From positions 410,988,299 to 411,052,298 of the forward strand of contig NC_053392.1 of NCBI RefSeq assembly GCF_905171765.1: a stretch of DNA of 64,000 nt. The letters are read 5' to 3'. Each line of letters starts with the position of its first letter. Positions within the stretch are counted from its first letter, which is position 1. This DNA comes from Bufo bufo (lineage: Eukaryota; Chordata; Amphibia; Anura; Bufonidae). A program made the position numbers and the translations under genes. Below are positions 1 to 10,235 of the stretch, in pieces. The notes below the pieces were generated by a model that saw nothing but the letters and a program-made list of their open reading frames with translations, did not search any database and was not told the origin of the DNA.

Positions 1-39
1 GTACCTATTATCCACGATTATTCTTTGTACCTTCTTACA
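1..39 (-). repeat. 3' LTR fragment of Gmr1-like copy 1
   Basis: These bases match 8335-8373, the outer end of the 5' LTR. On the minus strand the LTR starts TGTAAGAAGG and is preceded by a purine tract (AAAGGGGGGAGGTA) typical of a polypurine tract. The remaining LTR is outside the window, so its target duplication cannot be checked. Confidence 0.8.
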
Positions 40-1447
40 TACCTCCCCCCTTTGTTGAACCCTGATGGGGTGAACACATGCCATACAGTATACCCGGGAC
101 AGGGCATCCTCGTTTCCCTGTGTTCTACGGAGAACTTAAAGTTCTGTAAGGATAGGAACCACCTGGTGACTCGGGCATTTCTCTCTTTGGCCTGGCTCAT
201 CCATTTGAGAGGGGAGTGGTCAGTCACCAGACGGAACTTTCTTCCCAACAAATAGTACCGGAAAGACTCGAGTGCCCACTTGATAGCCAGGCACTCTTTC
301 TCCACTATACTGTACCTGGTTTCGGCTGAGGTAAGCTTGCGGCTTAGGAAGACAACGGGATGCTCCTCCCCGTTGACTTCCTGAGACAGTACCGCACCGA
401 GGCCTATTTCAGAGGTGTCCGTCTGTACTATAAATTTCCGCTTGAAGTCGGGCGTCACCAAAACCGGGGACCCACACAGGGCCAACTTCAAAGCGGAGAA
501 CGCTTCTTACGCCTGATCATCCCAGCGAACCATAACTGACCTGCGTCCCTTCAAGAGCCCTGTCAATGGCGCGGCCACTGTAGAAAAGTGGGGAACAAAC
601 CTCATGTAATAGCCCACCATTCCTAGGAACGACTTTACTTACCTAGTGGTGACAGGATGGGGCCAATCCCGAATTGTCTCTATTTTGTTCACTTGAGGTT
701 TGATAACTCCGCGCCCAATGACATACCCCAGGTACTTAGTCTCCTCTAACCCTATCGCACATTTTTTGGGGTTAGCAGTTAGCCCAGCATTCCTAAGGGA
801 GTCCACTACAGACTGTACTTTGGGTAGGTGACTTTCCCAGTCGGTACTGTGGATGACGATATTGTCCAGGTACGCCGAAGCGTACCGACGATGTGGATGA
901 AGTACAATGTTCATTAGCCTTTGAAAGGTTGCGGGGGCGCCATGCAGACCAAAGGGTAACACCTTGTACTGATATAGCCCCTCCAGTGTGATCCGGTTTC
1001 TCGTTAGCAGCCTCCGTTAAGGGCATCTGCCAATACACTTTTGTGAGGTCCAAAACTGAGAAATACCAGGCTTGTCCTAACCTTTTAATTAGCTCATCGA
1101 CTCGGGGCATGGGAAATGCATCGAACTTAGAGATCTCGTTTAATTTTTGGAAATCGTTACAAAACCGAAGTGTCCCGTCCGGCTTGGGTATTAGCACTAT
1201 AGGACTAGCCCACTCACTTTTAGACTCCTCAATGACGTCTAGCCTCAGCATCATCTGCACTTCCTCAGAGATGGCTTGTCGCGGATCCTCGGGTACCCAG
1301 TATTAGCCTGACTTTTGCCTGAGGTTCAATGACAATGTCATGCTGAATTGTGGAAGTGCATCCAGGGAGGTCCGAGAACATATCTGTGTTCCGGCTAATA
1401 AACTCCCTGGCCTCCTCAGCCTGTTTAGAGGAGAGGCTGTCAGCCAT
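18..1447 (-). pseudogene. Reverse transcriptase-RNase H of Gmr1-like copy 1
   Basis: The fragments read in order on the minus strand: an RT lead-in with FSDLPG (1447-1265), RT fingers and palm with SPIVLIPKPDGTLRF (1260-793), a palm/thumb segment with LPFGLHGAPATFQ and the catalytic region YLDNIVIH (962-639), and RNase H with VQTDTSEIGLGAVLSQ and LVTDHSPLKW (491-18). The RT active site expected as YLDD reads YLDN, so a catalytic aspartate is lost. Several frameshifts separate the pieces. The functional protein would make cDNA from element RNA and degrade the template. Confidence 0.87.
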
Positions 1448-2902
1448 TCATACTGTGGAAGCCGCTTCCCCTGCTTCAGACAGAGGGGCCAAAACCTCTT
1501 CTTCTAGAAAATCTGGTCGCGGGCTGTCTTCAGTACATGTTTCCCTATCTCTGGACAGTTTGAGTAAATTAACATGGTACACCTGCTCCAGCTTTGGCCT
1601 CTCTGGCTGGTGTACCTTGTAGTTTACCTCTCCAATTTTTTCAAGTACCTCGTAGGGTCCCTGCCACTTAGCCGGGAACTTACTGTCCACGGTCGGCACC
1701 AGGACCAAAACCCGGGTTAAAGATCCGAACCCGAGCCTGCCGATTATAGATCCGACTCTGGGCTCGCTGAGCTGCCTCCATATGCTCCATGACAAGGGGC
1801 AAAATGGTCTCTATCCACTGTTGAATCTTGGTAACATACTCCGGGCACTTTTATGCGGAGTGGGTTGCTGCTCCCACGCCTCTTTGGCTACGTCAAACAA
1901 ACTGCGAAGATGTCTGCCATATAGCAATTCGAAGGGCGAGAATCCAGTAAAGGCCTGGGGCACTTCTCGCACAGCAAACATGAGATAGGGCAGAAGAAGG
2001 TCCCAGTCCTTCCCATCTTTAGGCACCACCCTTTTTAACATGGTTTTTAATGTTTTATTAAACCGTTCAACCAGACCGTCCGTTTGCGGATGGTAAACAG
2101 ACATCTGTAACTGTTTGATATGCAGCAACTTACAGAGCTCCCTCATGATCTTGGACATAAAATGGGTCCCCCGGTCAGTCAGAACCTATTTAGGTAGCCC
2201 CACTCATGAGAACATCTCCATTAGCTCCTTAGTTATCAGTTTAGCCGATGTATGTCGCAGTGAGACCGCCTCCGGGTACCGAGTGGCGTAATCTAGGATA
2301 ACCAGGATGTGTTGGTGTCCTCTGGCGGACTTCGATATTGGGCCTACGAGGTTCATCGCAATTCACTCAAATGGTACCTCAATGATCGGGAGAGGTACCA
2401 AGAGACTGCTGAAAAGGTGCTGGGGGCTAGGTGCCTGGCAGGTTCGGCAAGACTTACAGAATTCGTCCACCTCCACCTTCGCCCACACACTGGGCCAGTA
2501 AAACTGTTGTAGTATCCAGTCCTGTGTTTTCTGCATTCCCAGATGCCCCCCGAGAACATGTTGGTGGGCTAACTCTAACACGAGTTTGCGATAAGTCTGG
2601 GGCACCACCAACTGTTCAATATGTTCACCCCACAGTTGGTTTACCCGATACAACATATCCGGATGAACCACAAAACAGGGAAACACTGACTCAACCCCCG
2701 GTTGTTGTGGTTCACCATCTACTATTAATACATTTCCCCAAGCTCGGGATAGGGTTGGGTCTCGGTGTTGTGCAATACCAAAATTATCCCCGGAGACATT
2801 GAGGTCTGCCAGCTCAGGCCCTGGCAGCAAGTCTTCTACATCTCCCGCCATTACATTCAGTGGGGTTGTCCCCCCCCCCTCTTCCACTGAAGTGGAGGTC
2901 AC
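1448..2902 (-). pseudogene. Integrase of Gmr1-like copy 1, upstream of RT
   Basis: The stretch 2902-2363 carries the integrase zinc-binding domain: the paired histidines lie in HQHVLGGHLGMQKT and the paired cysteines in CKSCRTC. The stretch 2158-1811 has core motifs HPQTDGLVERFN and FSPFELLYGRH. The stretch 1795-1448 has the C-terminal DNA-binding region with KWQGPYEVLEKIGEVNYKV. Frameshifts separate the three. The block lies 5' of RT in the direction of transcription, which is the diagnostic Gmr1 order. No chromodomain is visible. Confidence 0.87.
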
Positions 2903-3047
2903 CCCTACCGCTGGCCCTTCTGTGTTCCCAGGGTTCTGGCCGCCCCCTGGAGCAAGGCCACTCTGCTGGTGTTACCCCTGTCTCAAGGGTATCAGTCACT
3001 CTCGTAGCAGGCCACAGTGGCGGGTAAGCCCTGGAAGTCTCTCCCTA

Positions 3048-4017
3048 TTATAAGTTCGTAGTGAAATTTGTGGCAACTGCCACTTTGTAAGTCCACCTGC
3101 CGGCACCTGTGGTTAGAGACACCAGGGCGGTGGGATAGTCTTTTAAGTCTCCATGTATGCACATGACCCTGACTTTCTGGCCAGTATAATCTGCGGACCG
3201 CACCAGGGGAGCCCTTACTATGGACACCAGACTCCCTGAGTTCAGCAGAGCCTTCGCTGGAGTGTCTCCCACTTCCACCCGGCACAAGTGGTTTAGAGTT
3301 TCTGGGGTACCTGCTGCACACAGCCTCCTGGCATATAACGACTGACGGTAGCCATAGTTAGTATCCATGGACAATCAGCTCTTACATGGCCAGGCTCCTG
3401 ATACCGCCAGCAGACTCGGAGCCAGGTCCGTAGGGGGTACATCCAGGGTGGGTTTGGTTGGTACAAGTCGCCGGGTCTGGGATGGAAATTTACAGGGTTT
3501 GACTGCCCCCCTCCCAAAAGAAAACTGTAACATTCTTAGTAGCCTTGTATCGCTCTACATGGTCCACCATTTCCAGGGCATTGCCAGGAGACACCTGGCC
3601 GATCCAATGCTGGAGAGGGGGTTTCAGAGTTCCCCAGAACATATCGGCCAATAGTCTATCCAGCATAGCTGTGGGACTCAGCACATCAGGCTGTAGCCAC
3701 TTTTGCAAGAGGTGGAATAAGTCATAATACTGGGGTCTCTTTCAGGCTCAGCCGGCTTAAACCCCCACTGATGCACCCGCTGGGCCCGGACCAACACATT
3801 CACCCCCAGGCTTGCCAAAATCTCACCCTTTACTTTTTGGTTGTCGGCCACTTGATTGTCCGGCAAGTCGAAATACACCCGCTGGGAATCGGATGCCAGG
3901 AATGGAGCAACGACCTCAGACCCACTGGTCTCGGGGTAGCTTCTCCCTGATGGCCACTTTCTCGTACATCACCAGGTAGGTTTCAATGTCGTCTGAGGGG
4001 GTCATCTTAGGAATCGT
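3048..4017 (-). pseudogene. Gag 3' half and protease of Gmr1-like copy 1
   Basis: From 4017 down there is capsid sequence, then a SCAN-like segment (3878-3490; WLQPDVLSPTAMLDRLLA and LQHWIGQVSPGN), a degenerate zinc knuckle (CWRYQEPGHVRADC, second cysteine replaced by tyrosine) and an aspartic protease (3374-3048). The protease active site reads NSG instead of DSG, so it should be inactive. The 5' part of gag continues at about 7534-7660, beyond the Penelope-like insertion. Confidence 0.8.
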
Positions 4018-4362
4018 CTTTAGATAATGGACAATTCTAAATTCCCCTCAGTGAACGAGGGGAATAGAGAATGGAAAAGAAAAGGGCACATAATAGGATA
4101 GTATGTATATACAAGTAAAAGGATGTAGTGATGATTATGGAGGCTCACCTTTTGGGGTTGTGCTAGTATAGGCACAACTCTATTGAAAGCTTGCATCAAT
4201 GAGACCTTTATACCGGGACTGCAGCCGCAGACTGTGTGTTCTTTCGGATAGGATGTCCAGTCCCCCAAAAAGAAAAAGTTGCAGTAAAAGAAAAGAGGTT
4301 TTGCTTCGGCGCGAATCCACGATGGAGACAGTCTCAATGGAGTAGATTCTTCTTATTTATTG

Positions 4363-4408
4363 GAAACAACGCGTTTCGGGGATTAAAACTTCCCCTTCAT
4401 CAGGTTTC
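4363..4408 (-). ncRNA. Candidate hammerhead ribozyme motif of the Penelope-like element
   Basis: On the minus strand the order is GAAAC (4408-4404), CTGATGA (4403-4397), a GGGG/CCCC stem with an A/T-rich loop (4396-4378), GAAA (4377-4374), CGCG (4373-4370), TT, GTTTC (4367-4363). GAAAC and GTTTC pair as stem I, CUGAUGA and GAAA are the two invariant core boxes, and GUU would be the NUH cleavage site. Stem III is minimal (A-U plus one C-G). Such short stem III forms are known for ribozymes in Penelope-like elements, where a dimer may be needed for activity. Activity is not shown here. Confidence 0.6.
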
Positions 4409-4500
4409 ATAATATTACAATAGATGCAATACACAGGTGAGTATTTATAGGTAAAACACACAAGAAAAGCACAAGAAAACCGCCAAAAGATGCACCTGGG

Positions 4501-4551
4501 AGCCGCCCCCTAGAGGCAGAGCCGCCCCCTAGAGGCAGAGCCGCCCCCAGG
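4501..4551. repeat. Short tandem repeat, 20-bp unit
   Basis: About two and a half copies of GCCGCCCCCTAGAGGCAGA lie in tandem inside the Penelope-like tail. No coding potential is seen. Confidence 0.8.
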
Positions 4552-5078
4552 TGTCAACCAGATAGCAGAATAAATTATTCAAATCAAATCCTTGTTTTGA
4601 ATATACAATCAGTTCTGTTGTTTAAACATACATGATTATATGTAAATTTGTTAGAAAATGAGCATTGTAGGTAAGTATCCGGCTTAAAACCTTTCCGTGT
4701 GTATATGAACTTATCCGTCATGTGACCGCAAGGATAAGCGGTCAGATGATCGGGAGAGCCGGAAACAAAAACATTCTCTGGTGATCGGCCCTCTTTCATG
4801 TGAAAAAAACAGGGGAAGAGATGTGCCGATCACTGTAAGCTCCTACCTGTAGGAGGAAGCATGCTCGGCTGCACGATAGGCGCCGGCGGCCGTAGCGAAA
4901 GGGTGTGTCTATGTATGACGTAGGGGTCATGTGATCACAACTTTGCAGTCACATGATCCATTGTCTTGGAAACGAAGATGCTAATGGTCGTAAGCCACAG
5001 CTAGGGAAGATTAATTTCATAGACAGCTCAATCAAGTGTATCTGCAGGTTTGCTCATGCGAGTATACAACTCAATGTA

Positions 5079-6635
5079 CAGTCGTGGCCAAAAGTTTTGA
5101 GAATGACACAAATATTAGTTTTCACAAAGTTTGCTGCTAAACTGCTTTTAGATCTTTGTTTCAGTTGTTTCTGTGATGTAGTGAAATATAATTACACGCA
5201 CTTCATACGTTTCAAAGGCTTTTATCGACAATTACATGACATTTATGCAAAGAGTCAGTATTTGCAGTGTTGGCCCTTCTTTTTCAGGACCTCTGCAATT
5301 CGACTGGGCATGCTCTCAATCAACTTCTGGGCCAATTCCTGACTGATAGCAACCCATTCTTTCATAATCACTTCTTGGAGTTTGTCAGAATTAGTGGGTT
5401 TTTGTTTGTCCACCCGCCTCTTGAGGATTGACCACAAGTTCTCAATGGGATTAAGATCTGGGGAGTTTCCAGGCCATGGACCCAAAATGTCAACGTTTTG
5501 GTCCCCGAGCCACTTAGTTATCACTTTTTCCTTATGGCACGGTGCTCCATCGTGCTGGAAAATGCATTGTTCTTCACCAAACTGTTGTTGGATTGTTGGA
5601 AGAAGTTGCTGTTGGAGGGTGTTTTGGTACCATTCTTTATTCATGGCTGTGCTTTTGGGCAAAATTGTGAGTTAGCCCACTCCCTTGGATGAGAAGCAAC
5701 CCCACACATGAATGGTCTCAGGATGCTTTACTGTTAGCATGACACAGGACTGATGGTAGCGCTCACCTTTTCTTCTCCGGACAAGCCTTTTTCCAGATGC
5801 CCCAAACAATCGGAAAGAGGCTTCATCGGAGAATATGACTTTGCCCCAGTCCTCAGCAGTCCATTCACCATACTTTCTGCAGAAGATCAATCTGTCCCTG
5901 ATGTTTTTTTTTGAGAGAAGTGGCTTCTTTGCTGCCCTTCTTGACACCAGGCCATCTTCCAAAAGTCTTCGCCTCACTGTGCGTGCAGATGCGCTCACAC
6001 CTGCCTGCTGCCATTCCTGAGCAAGCTCTGCACTGGTGGCACTCCGATCCCGCAGCTGAATCCTCTTTAGTAGACGATCCTGGCGCTTGCTGGACTTTCT
6101 TGGATGCCCTGAAGCCTTCTTAACAAGAATTGAACCTCTTTCCTTGAAGTTCTTGATGATCCTATAAATTGTTGATTGAGGTGCAATCTTAGTAGCCACA
6201 ATATCCTTGCCTGTGAAGCCATTTTTATGCAACGCAATGATGGCTGCACGCATTTCTTTGCAGGTCACCATGGTTAACAATGGAAGAACAATGATTTCAA
6301 GCATCACCCTCCTTTTAACATGTCAAGTCTGCCATTTTAACCCAAACAGCCTGACATAATGATCTCCAGCCTTGTGCTCGTCAACATTCTCACCTGAATT
6401 AACAAGACGATTACTGAAATGATCTCAGCAGGTCCTTTAATGACAGCAATGAAATGCAGTGGAAAGGTTTTTTGGGGATTAAGTTAATTTTCATGGCAAA
6501 GAAGGACTATGCAATTCATCTGATCTCTCTTCATAACATTCTGGAGTATATGCAAATTGCTATTATAAAAACTTAAGCAGCAACCTTTCCAATTTCCAAT
6601 ATTTATGTAATTCTCAAAACTTTTGGCCACGACTG
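5079..6635 (-). mobile_element. Tc1/mariner element, TIR CAGTCGTGGCC, nested in the Penelope-like element
   Basis: The element is bounded by inverted ends CAGTCGTGGCCAAAAGTTTT and its complement at 6635, with TA duplications at 5077-5078 and 6636-6637. It carries one transposase reading frame on the minus strand. At 1557 bp it has the normal length of a full Tc1 element. Confidence 0.93.
5255..6307 (-). pseudogene. Tc1 transposase, DD35E, one in-frame stop
   Basis: The frame runs from 6307 down to 5255 with a single TAA at 5672-5674 separating two open parts of 211 and 135 codons. The N-terminal part has paired-like helix-turn-helix repeats (about residues 20-130, including STIYRIIKNF and SARTVRRRLLEDG). 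The catalytic part shows D in FSDEASF, D in FQHDGAPCH and E in [11 protein letters not shown]. By my count 35 residues lie between the second D and E, hence DD35E rather than the commoner DD34E. The likely start is the internal Met of MVTCKEM. One base change separates this copy from an open frame. Confidence 0.9.
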
Positions 6636-6737
6636 TATGTGTATTGCTGGCTTGGAATGAGACTTTAGATTGTGTATTAAATACTCTAAAGTAATAAAAT
6701 GCAAATGATATTGCATTTTTTTGTGTGTATATAATAA

Positions 6738-6740
<3 letters not shown>

Positions 6741-6796
<56 letters not shown>

Positions 6797-6797
6797 T
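6741..6797. repeat. (AT)n microsatellite
   Basis: About 50 bp of uninterrupted AT dinucleotide lie in the Penelope-like tail, just right of the Tc1 insertion. Confidence 0.95.
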
Positions 6798-7129
6798 TAG
6801 TAAAAGGTTATATAAAAGCTCTCAATGATTCGTAAAAAAAATATTTATATTTGGTAAAAATATTTAATAGGAATATTGAGAGTGTTAGGGAACATGTGAC
6901 TTATCTAGTTCTGGTCACTTATTATGTGCTAAGGAGGGATGGTTGGTAGGGGCAAAGGGGGGGGGGAGGGGGAGGGAATTGACAAGGAAATATATGCTAC
7001 CATAACGAGTATTTTTGTAGAAAGGATGGTATTTTTCATAGCTTATTTGAGTGGAGAAGGATATGTCCCATTCCTGACCTGGTAAAAAAAAATTGGGGTG
7101 TTGAATGGTTTGATTTTACAGATTGATTT

Positions 7130-7470
7130 CAAAGGCTTCATTGAGACCATAGGGATTGAGGCTGTTTAGTTTAAAGATCCAGTACATCTCATGGCATCTG
7201 ATGTACTGGATGTCTTTTTGGAGATGGATCGGGATCTGTTCGATGGGTGTTATGGAAAATCAGACGGAATTGCCCTCATGGTGTTCAGTCGCGTGTCTGG
7301 ACACACTATGTTTCATGTATTTCTTTTTGATATTTGATCTATGTTTATTAAATCTGTTACGCAGGGTCTGAATAGTAAGACCTATGTATTGTACAGTAGA
7401 TGACATGGACACTCAAGCAAGTATATTACATTATTAGAGTTACAGGTTAGATGGTGTGGAATTGAAAAAG
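7130..7470 (-). pseudogene. GIY-YIG endonuclease domain of Penelope-like element
   Basis: Minus-strand translation gives NNVIYLLECPC, then after a +1 shift QYIGLTIQTLRNRFNKHRSN, then HSVSRHATEHHEG, a stop, and a tail with YWIFKLNSLNPYGLNEAF. The Y..L...Y(I)G core with R and N/H residues, and the end resembling W-I-x-x-L-x-x-L-x-P-x-G-L-N, are typical of the C-terminus of Penelope-like polyproteins. The domain would nick the target for target-primed reverse transcription. At least one frameshift and one stop make it non-functional. Confidence 0.8.
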
Positions 7471-7808
7471 ATTCCCCAGTGGTTCGACTTTATAAGGATG
7501 ATCTTTGGTAGATACTGATACAGCAGGAATCGTGGCATGGACTGCTTTCTGGGCATCGTGGACGCTCGGGGTTGCTCCTGCTGTCTGCAAAGCCATCACG
7601 TGTTGTAGCGTTGATGCAGGTTTGTCTATCGTTGCTGCAAATTAGCCTCCATGAGGGCCCTTACAACAGCCTCCATTTTGTCGTGGGGCACTGGTTGTAA
7701 TACAGCTGGTTTAATGTACGACATACAACCGTGCCTTGAAAAATGCAGAACCCAAAAATATCGGTGTTCACGCCAGCCTCACTGCTCCTGCACGCATCCT
7801 CCACCAAT

Positions 7809-8373
7809 TGTGGGGACTCGCTATGTTAGTCAGGACAAGTGGACGCTGTATAGAGGCAAAGACCAGTTTATAACTCAAAAACTTCAGTGTTTATTCACAC
7901 TTGTTGCAAGTACACAGTACAACAGTTCATTTGCAGTATTGGTGTTAGTTCACACCCAGATAGGTCAAAAAAGCAAAACAGTCACCTTTTGTCCTGGGTG
8001 TTAATTCAAACACGACCGGCATAGCTCAAAACAGAGCAGTCCTCCCGGATTTAGGCCTCCAGCCTAGCACAAGGCTCAGATCCCGGTACAGAGATTGCCA
8101 GAGCTCCAATGTCAGAGAGAGATAAATCCCCACACCTGACACTGCTGGCTGTTTTTATAGGCCTGACAAAACCCGGCCTGGAACGTGGGGAGTAGCACTT
8201 TGACTACTCCGAGTAAGAGCCGTCCCAGGTCAGCTATTTACAGCCATACTAAATAGCAAAGTGTCAAACAGCAACTTCTGCTGATACATAAAAACTGGCT
8301 CTTACTTCACCGAGGCCAGGAAGCTCGGTGACACATACCTATGATCCACGATGATTCCTTGTACCTTCTTACA
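7809..8373 (-). repeat. 5' LTR of Gmr1-like copy 1
   Basis: This 565-bp block starts TG and ends CA in + orientation and matches both the first 39 bases of the window and the LTRs of copy 2. A TATA box (TATAAAAA on the minus strand, near 8151-8163) would drive transcription leftwards. Immediately inside the LTR the minus strand reads ATTGGTGGAGGATGC (7808 down); the TGG start suggests an ordinary tRNA primer-binding site. Confidence 0.85.
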
Positions 8374-8438
8374 CTACATACTCCTTTTCACTTTATAAAT
8401 GAGGGTTTGTTCCACAGGATGTTACTTTAGAATGATAA

Positions 8439-9122
8439 GGCCTCTTTCACACGGGCGTCATGAATTTGGGCTGGATAAGATGCGGGTGCGTTGCGGGAAA
8501 ATGCACGATTTTTCCACGCGAGTGCAAAACATTTTAATGCGTTTTGCACGCGCGTGAGAAAAATCGGCATGTTTGGTAAGTTTGTGTAGATTGTATTATT
8601 TTCCCTTTTAACATGGTTATAAGGGAAAATAATAGCATTATTAATACAGAATGCTTAGTAAAATAGGGCTGGAGGGGTTGAAAAAAAATATAAAATAATT
8701 TAACTCGCCTCAATCCACTTGTTCGCCCAGCCCAGCTTCTCTTGTTTCTTCTTTCTTCAGGACCTGGGTAAAGGACCTTTGATGACATCACAACCATGTT
8801 ATAAGGGAAAATAATAATGATTAGGTCCCCATCCCGATCATCTCCTAGCAACCATGCGTGAAAATCGCACCGCATCCGCACTTGCTTGCGGATGCTTGCG
8901 ATTTTCATGCAGCCCCATTCACTTCTAGGCGGCCTGCGTCGCGTGAAAAACGCACAAAATAGAGCATGCTGCGATTTTCTGGCAACGCACAAATGATGCA
9001 TGAAAATCACTGCTCATGTGCACAGCCTCTTTGGAGTGAATGGGTCCGGATTCAGTGCAGGTGCAATGCGTTCACCTCTTGCATTGCACCCGCGTGGGAA
9101 TCTTGCCCGTGTGAAAGAGGCC
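8439..9122. mobile_element. Palindromic MITE, TIR GGCCTCTTTCACACGGGC, TAA duplication
   Basis: The ends are GGCCTCTTTCACACGGGC at 8439 and its complement ending at 9122, flanked by TAA at 8436-8438 and 9123-9125. Three-base TWA-type duplications fit the PIF/Harbinger superfamily. The interior has further inverted repeats and no credible coding frame. A related copy starts at 63234. Confidence 0.8.
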
Positions 9123-9125
9123 TAA

Positions 9126-9485
9126 TGGTTTTATCCAACACAAGCAACACTTGATTTATTGGAATTCTACTTATATGCCATATATGTATCTATAATATAT
9201 GTTTTAATTATTATTAGAGAATCTCACTAATGTTCCTTAGGAGATGTCATTTAATTGCACAGGGATTGGCTGGAAAAGGTCCAGGACCAGCAGCAATTTG
9301 CTATTTGCAGTCCAAATCAGACTTGATGTACATACAGCAGAAACAATCAGCTATAGGCTGCTCCTGACAAACAATTGAAAGCAGAATTCACAAATGACCA
9401 ACCAATGAGTCATTGGGCATGTGACTTCCAGACTGTGAAGGCTCACTGAGATTAACATAGAAGAAAAAAGTAGGTAAATACAGTA
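9126..9485. other. Spacer, nothing recognised
   Basis: AT-rich sequence between two MITEs. I see no gene, RNA or repeat structure. Confidence 0.6.
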
Positions 9486-9488
9486 TTA

Positions 9489-9723
9489 GGCTCCATTCAC
9501 ACGTCCGTTGTTTCTTTCCTGATCTGTTCCGTTTTTTGCGGAACAGATCTGGACCAGATCTGGACCCATTCATTTTCAATGGGTCCTGAAAAAAAATCAG
9601 ACATTGAGCTGTCCGATTTTTTTCAGGACCCATTGAAAATGAATGGGTCCAGATCTGGTCCAGATCTGTTCCGCAAAAAACGGAACAGATCAGGAAAGAA
9701 ACAACGGACGTGTGAATGGACCC
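9489..9723. mobile_element. Near-perfect palindromic MITE, TTA duplication
   Basis: The whole 235 bp folds as one hairpin centred near 9606: GGCTCCATTCACACGTCCGT at the left end is matched by its complement at the right end with few mismatches. TTA flanks both sides (9486-9488, 9724-9726), which fits a PIF/Harbinger-type MITE. Frames seen on both strands are the same palindrome read twice. Confidence 0.85.
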
Positions 9724-9726
9724 TTA

Positions 9727-10076
9727 GGAGACTCTTTCACAGATTCTGTAAAAAATGGCAGAAAAAATAGTGCAGCATGTGGGACTATATTTTTCTGTAA
9801 AATTCTGCCATTGTTGTCCATCATGTGACAATTGGGTATTGTCATTATTTTTGTTTTTCTGTTTCTGTGATGGAACAAAGAATGGAAATAATCAATATTA
9901 GTGCCACAATATATCTAATGCAACTTGTCCTACATTCCAGTACAACACATGTATGAACCAAAGAAAAAGAAGACAGCTGGCATATAATTATGAACAATCA
10001 GACAAATCAAAAATTCGAACAAAATGAATTATTTAACACACAAAAAAATCCATATGAAGATGAGCACAAAAAGGAC
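9727..10076. other. Spacer, nothing recognised
   Basis: AT-rich sequence without coding potential or obvious repeat structure. Confidence 0.6.
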
Positions 10077-10080
10077 TTAA

Positions 10081-10235
10081 AGGGGTTGTCTCACTTCAGC
10101 AAATGGCATTTATCATGTAGACAAAGTTAATACAAGGCACTTACTAATGTATTGTGATTGTCAATATTGCTTCCTTTGCTGGCTGGATTAATTTTTCCAT
10201 CACATTGTACACTGCTTGTTTCCAGGGGTTACGAC
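10081..10235. mobile_element. Left part of a TTAA MITE
   Basis: A TTAA at 10077-10080 is followed by AGGGGTTGTCTCACTTCAGC, a typical TTAA-type MITE end. The body stops abruptly where the AT-rich element starts near 10236, and I do not find the other end, so the copy is truncated or its right half has decayed. Confidence 0.6.

Larger units (their letters stand above)
4018..7524 (-). mobile_element. Penelope-like element (5'-truncated, minus strand), carrying a nested Tc1
   Basis: This insertion splits gag of Gmr1-like copy 1 and is flanked by a 9-bp direct repeat AGGAATCGT (4009-4017 and 7525-7533); copy 2 shows the continuous sequence at 36923-36960. The right end encodes, on the minus strand, a C-terminal GIY-YIG nuclease domain (7470-7130). 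Further 3' lie a non-coding tail, a hammerhead-like motif (4408-4363) and an A-rich run with AATAAATAAG. Penelope-like elements join RT to a GIY-YIG nuclease, and HHR motifs have been described in them. The RT part is missing, which fits 5' truncation. Confidence 0.8.
1..8373 (-). mobile_element. Gmr1-like Ty3/gypsy LTR retrotransposon, copy 1 (degenerate, cut by window start)
   Basis: Read on the minus strand from 8373 down, the order is 5' LTR (7809-8373), leader and gag (interrupted by an insertion at 4018-7524), protease, integrase (about 2902-1448), reverse transcriptase (1447-639), RNase H (491-18), a purine-rich tract and the first 39 nt of the 3' LTR. Integrase before RT is the Ty1/copia-like order that defines the Gmr1 group within Ty3/gypsy. 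The coding region is broken into many short frames, so the copy is dead. Positions 1-39 match the outer end of the 5' LTR, so the rest of the 3' LTR lies outside the window. Copy 2 at 32343-37418 is colinear and confirms the order. Confidence 0.88.

Noticed and set aside
7130..7470. Homing endonuclease (GIY-YIG)
   Set aside because: The domain is at the end of a retroelement with a target duplication and a Penelope-like C-terminus.
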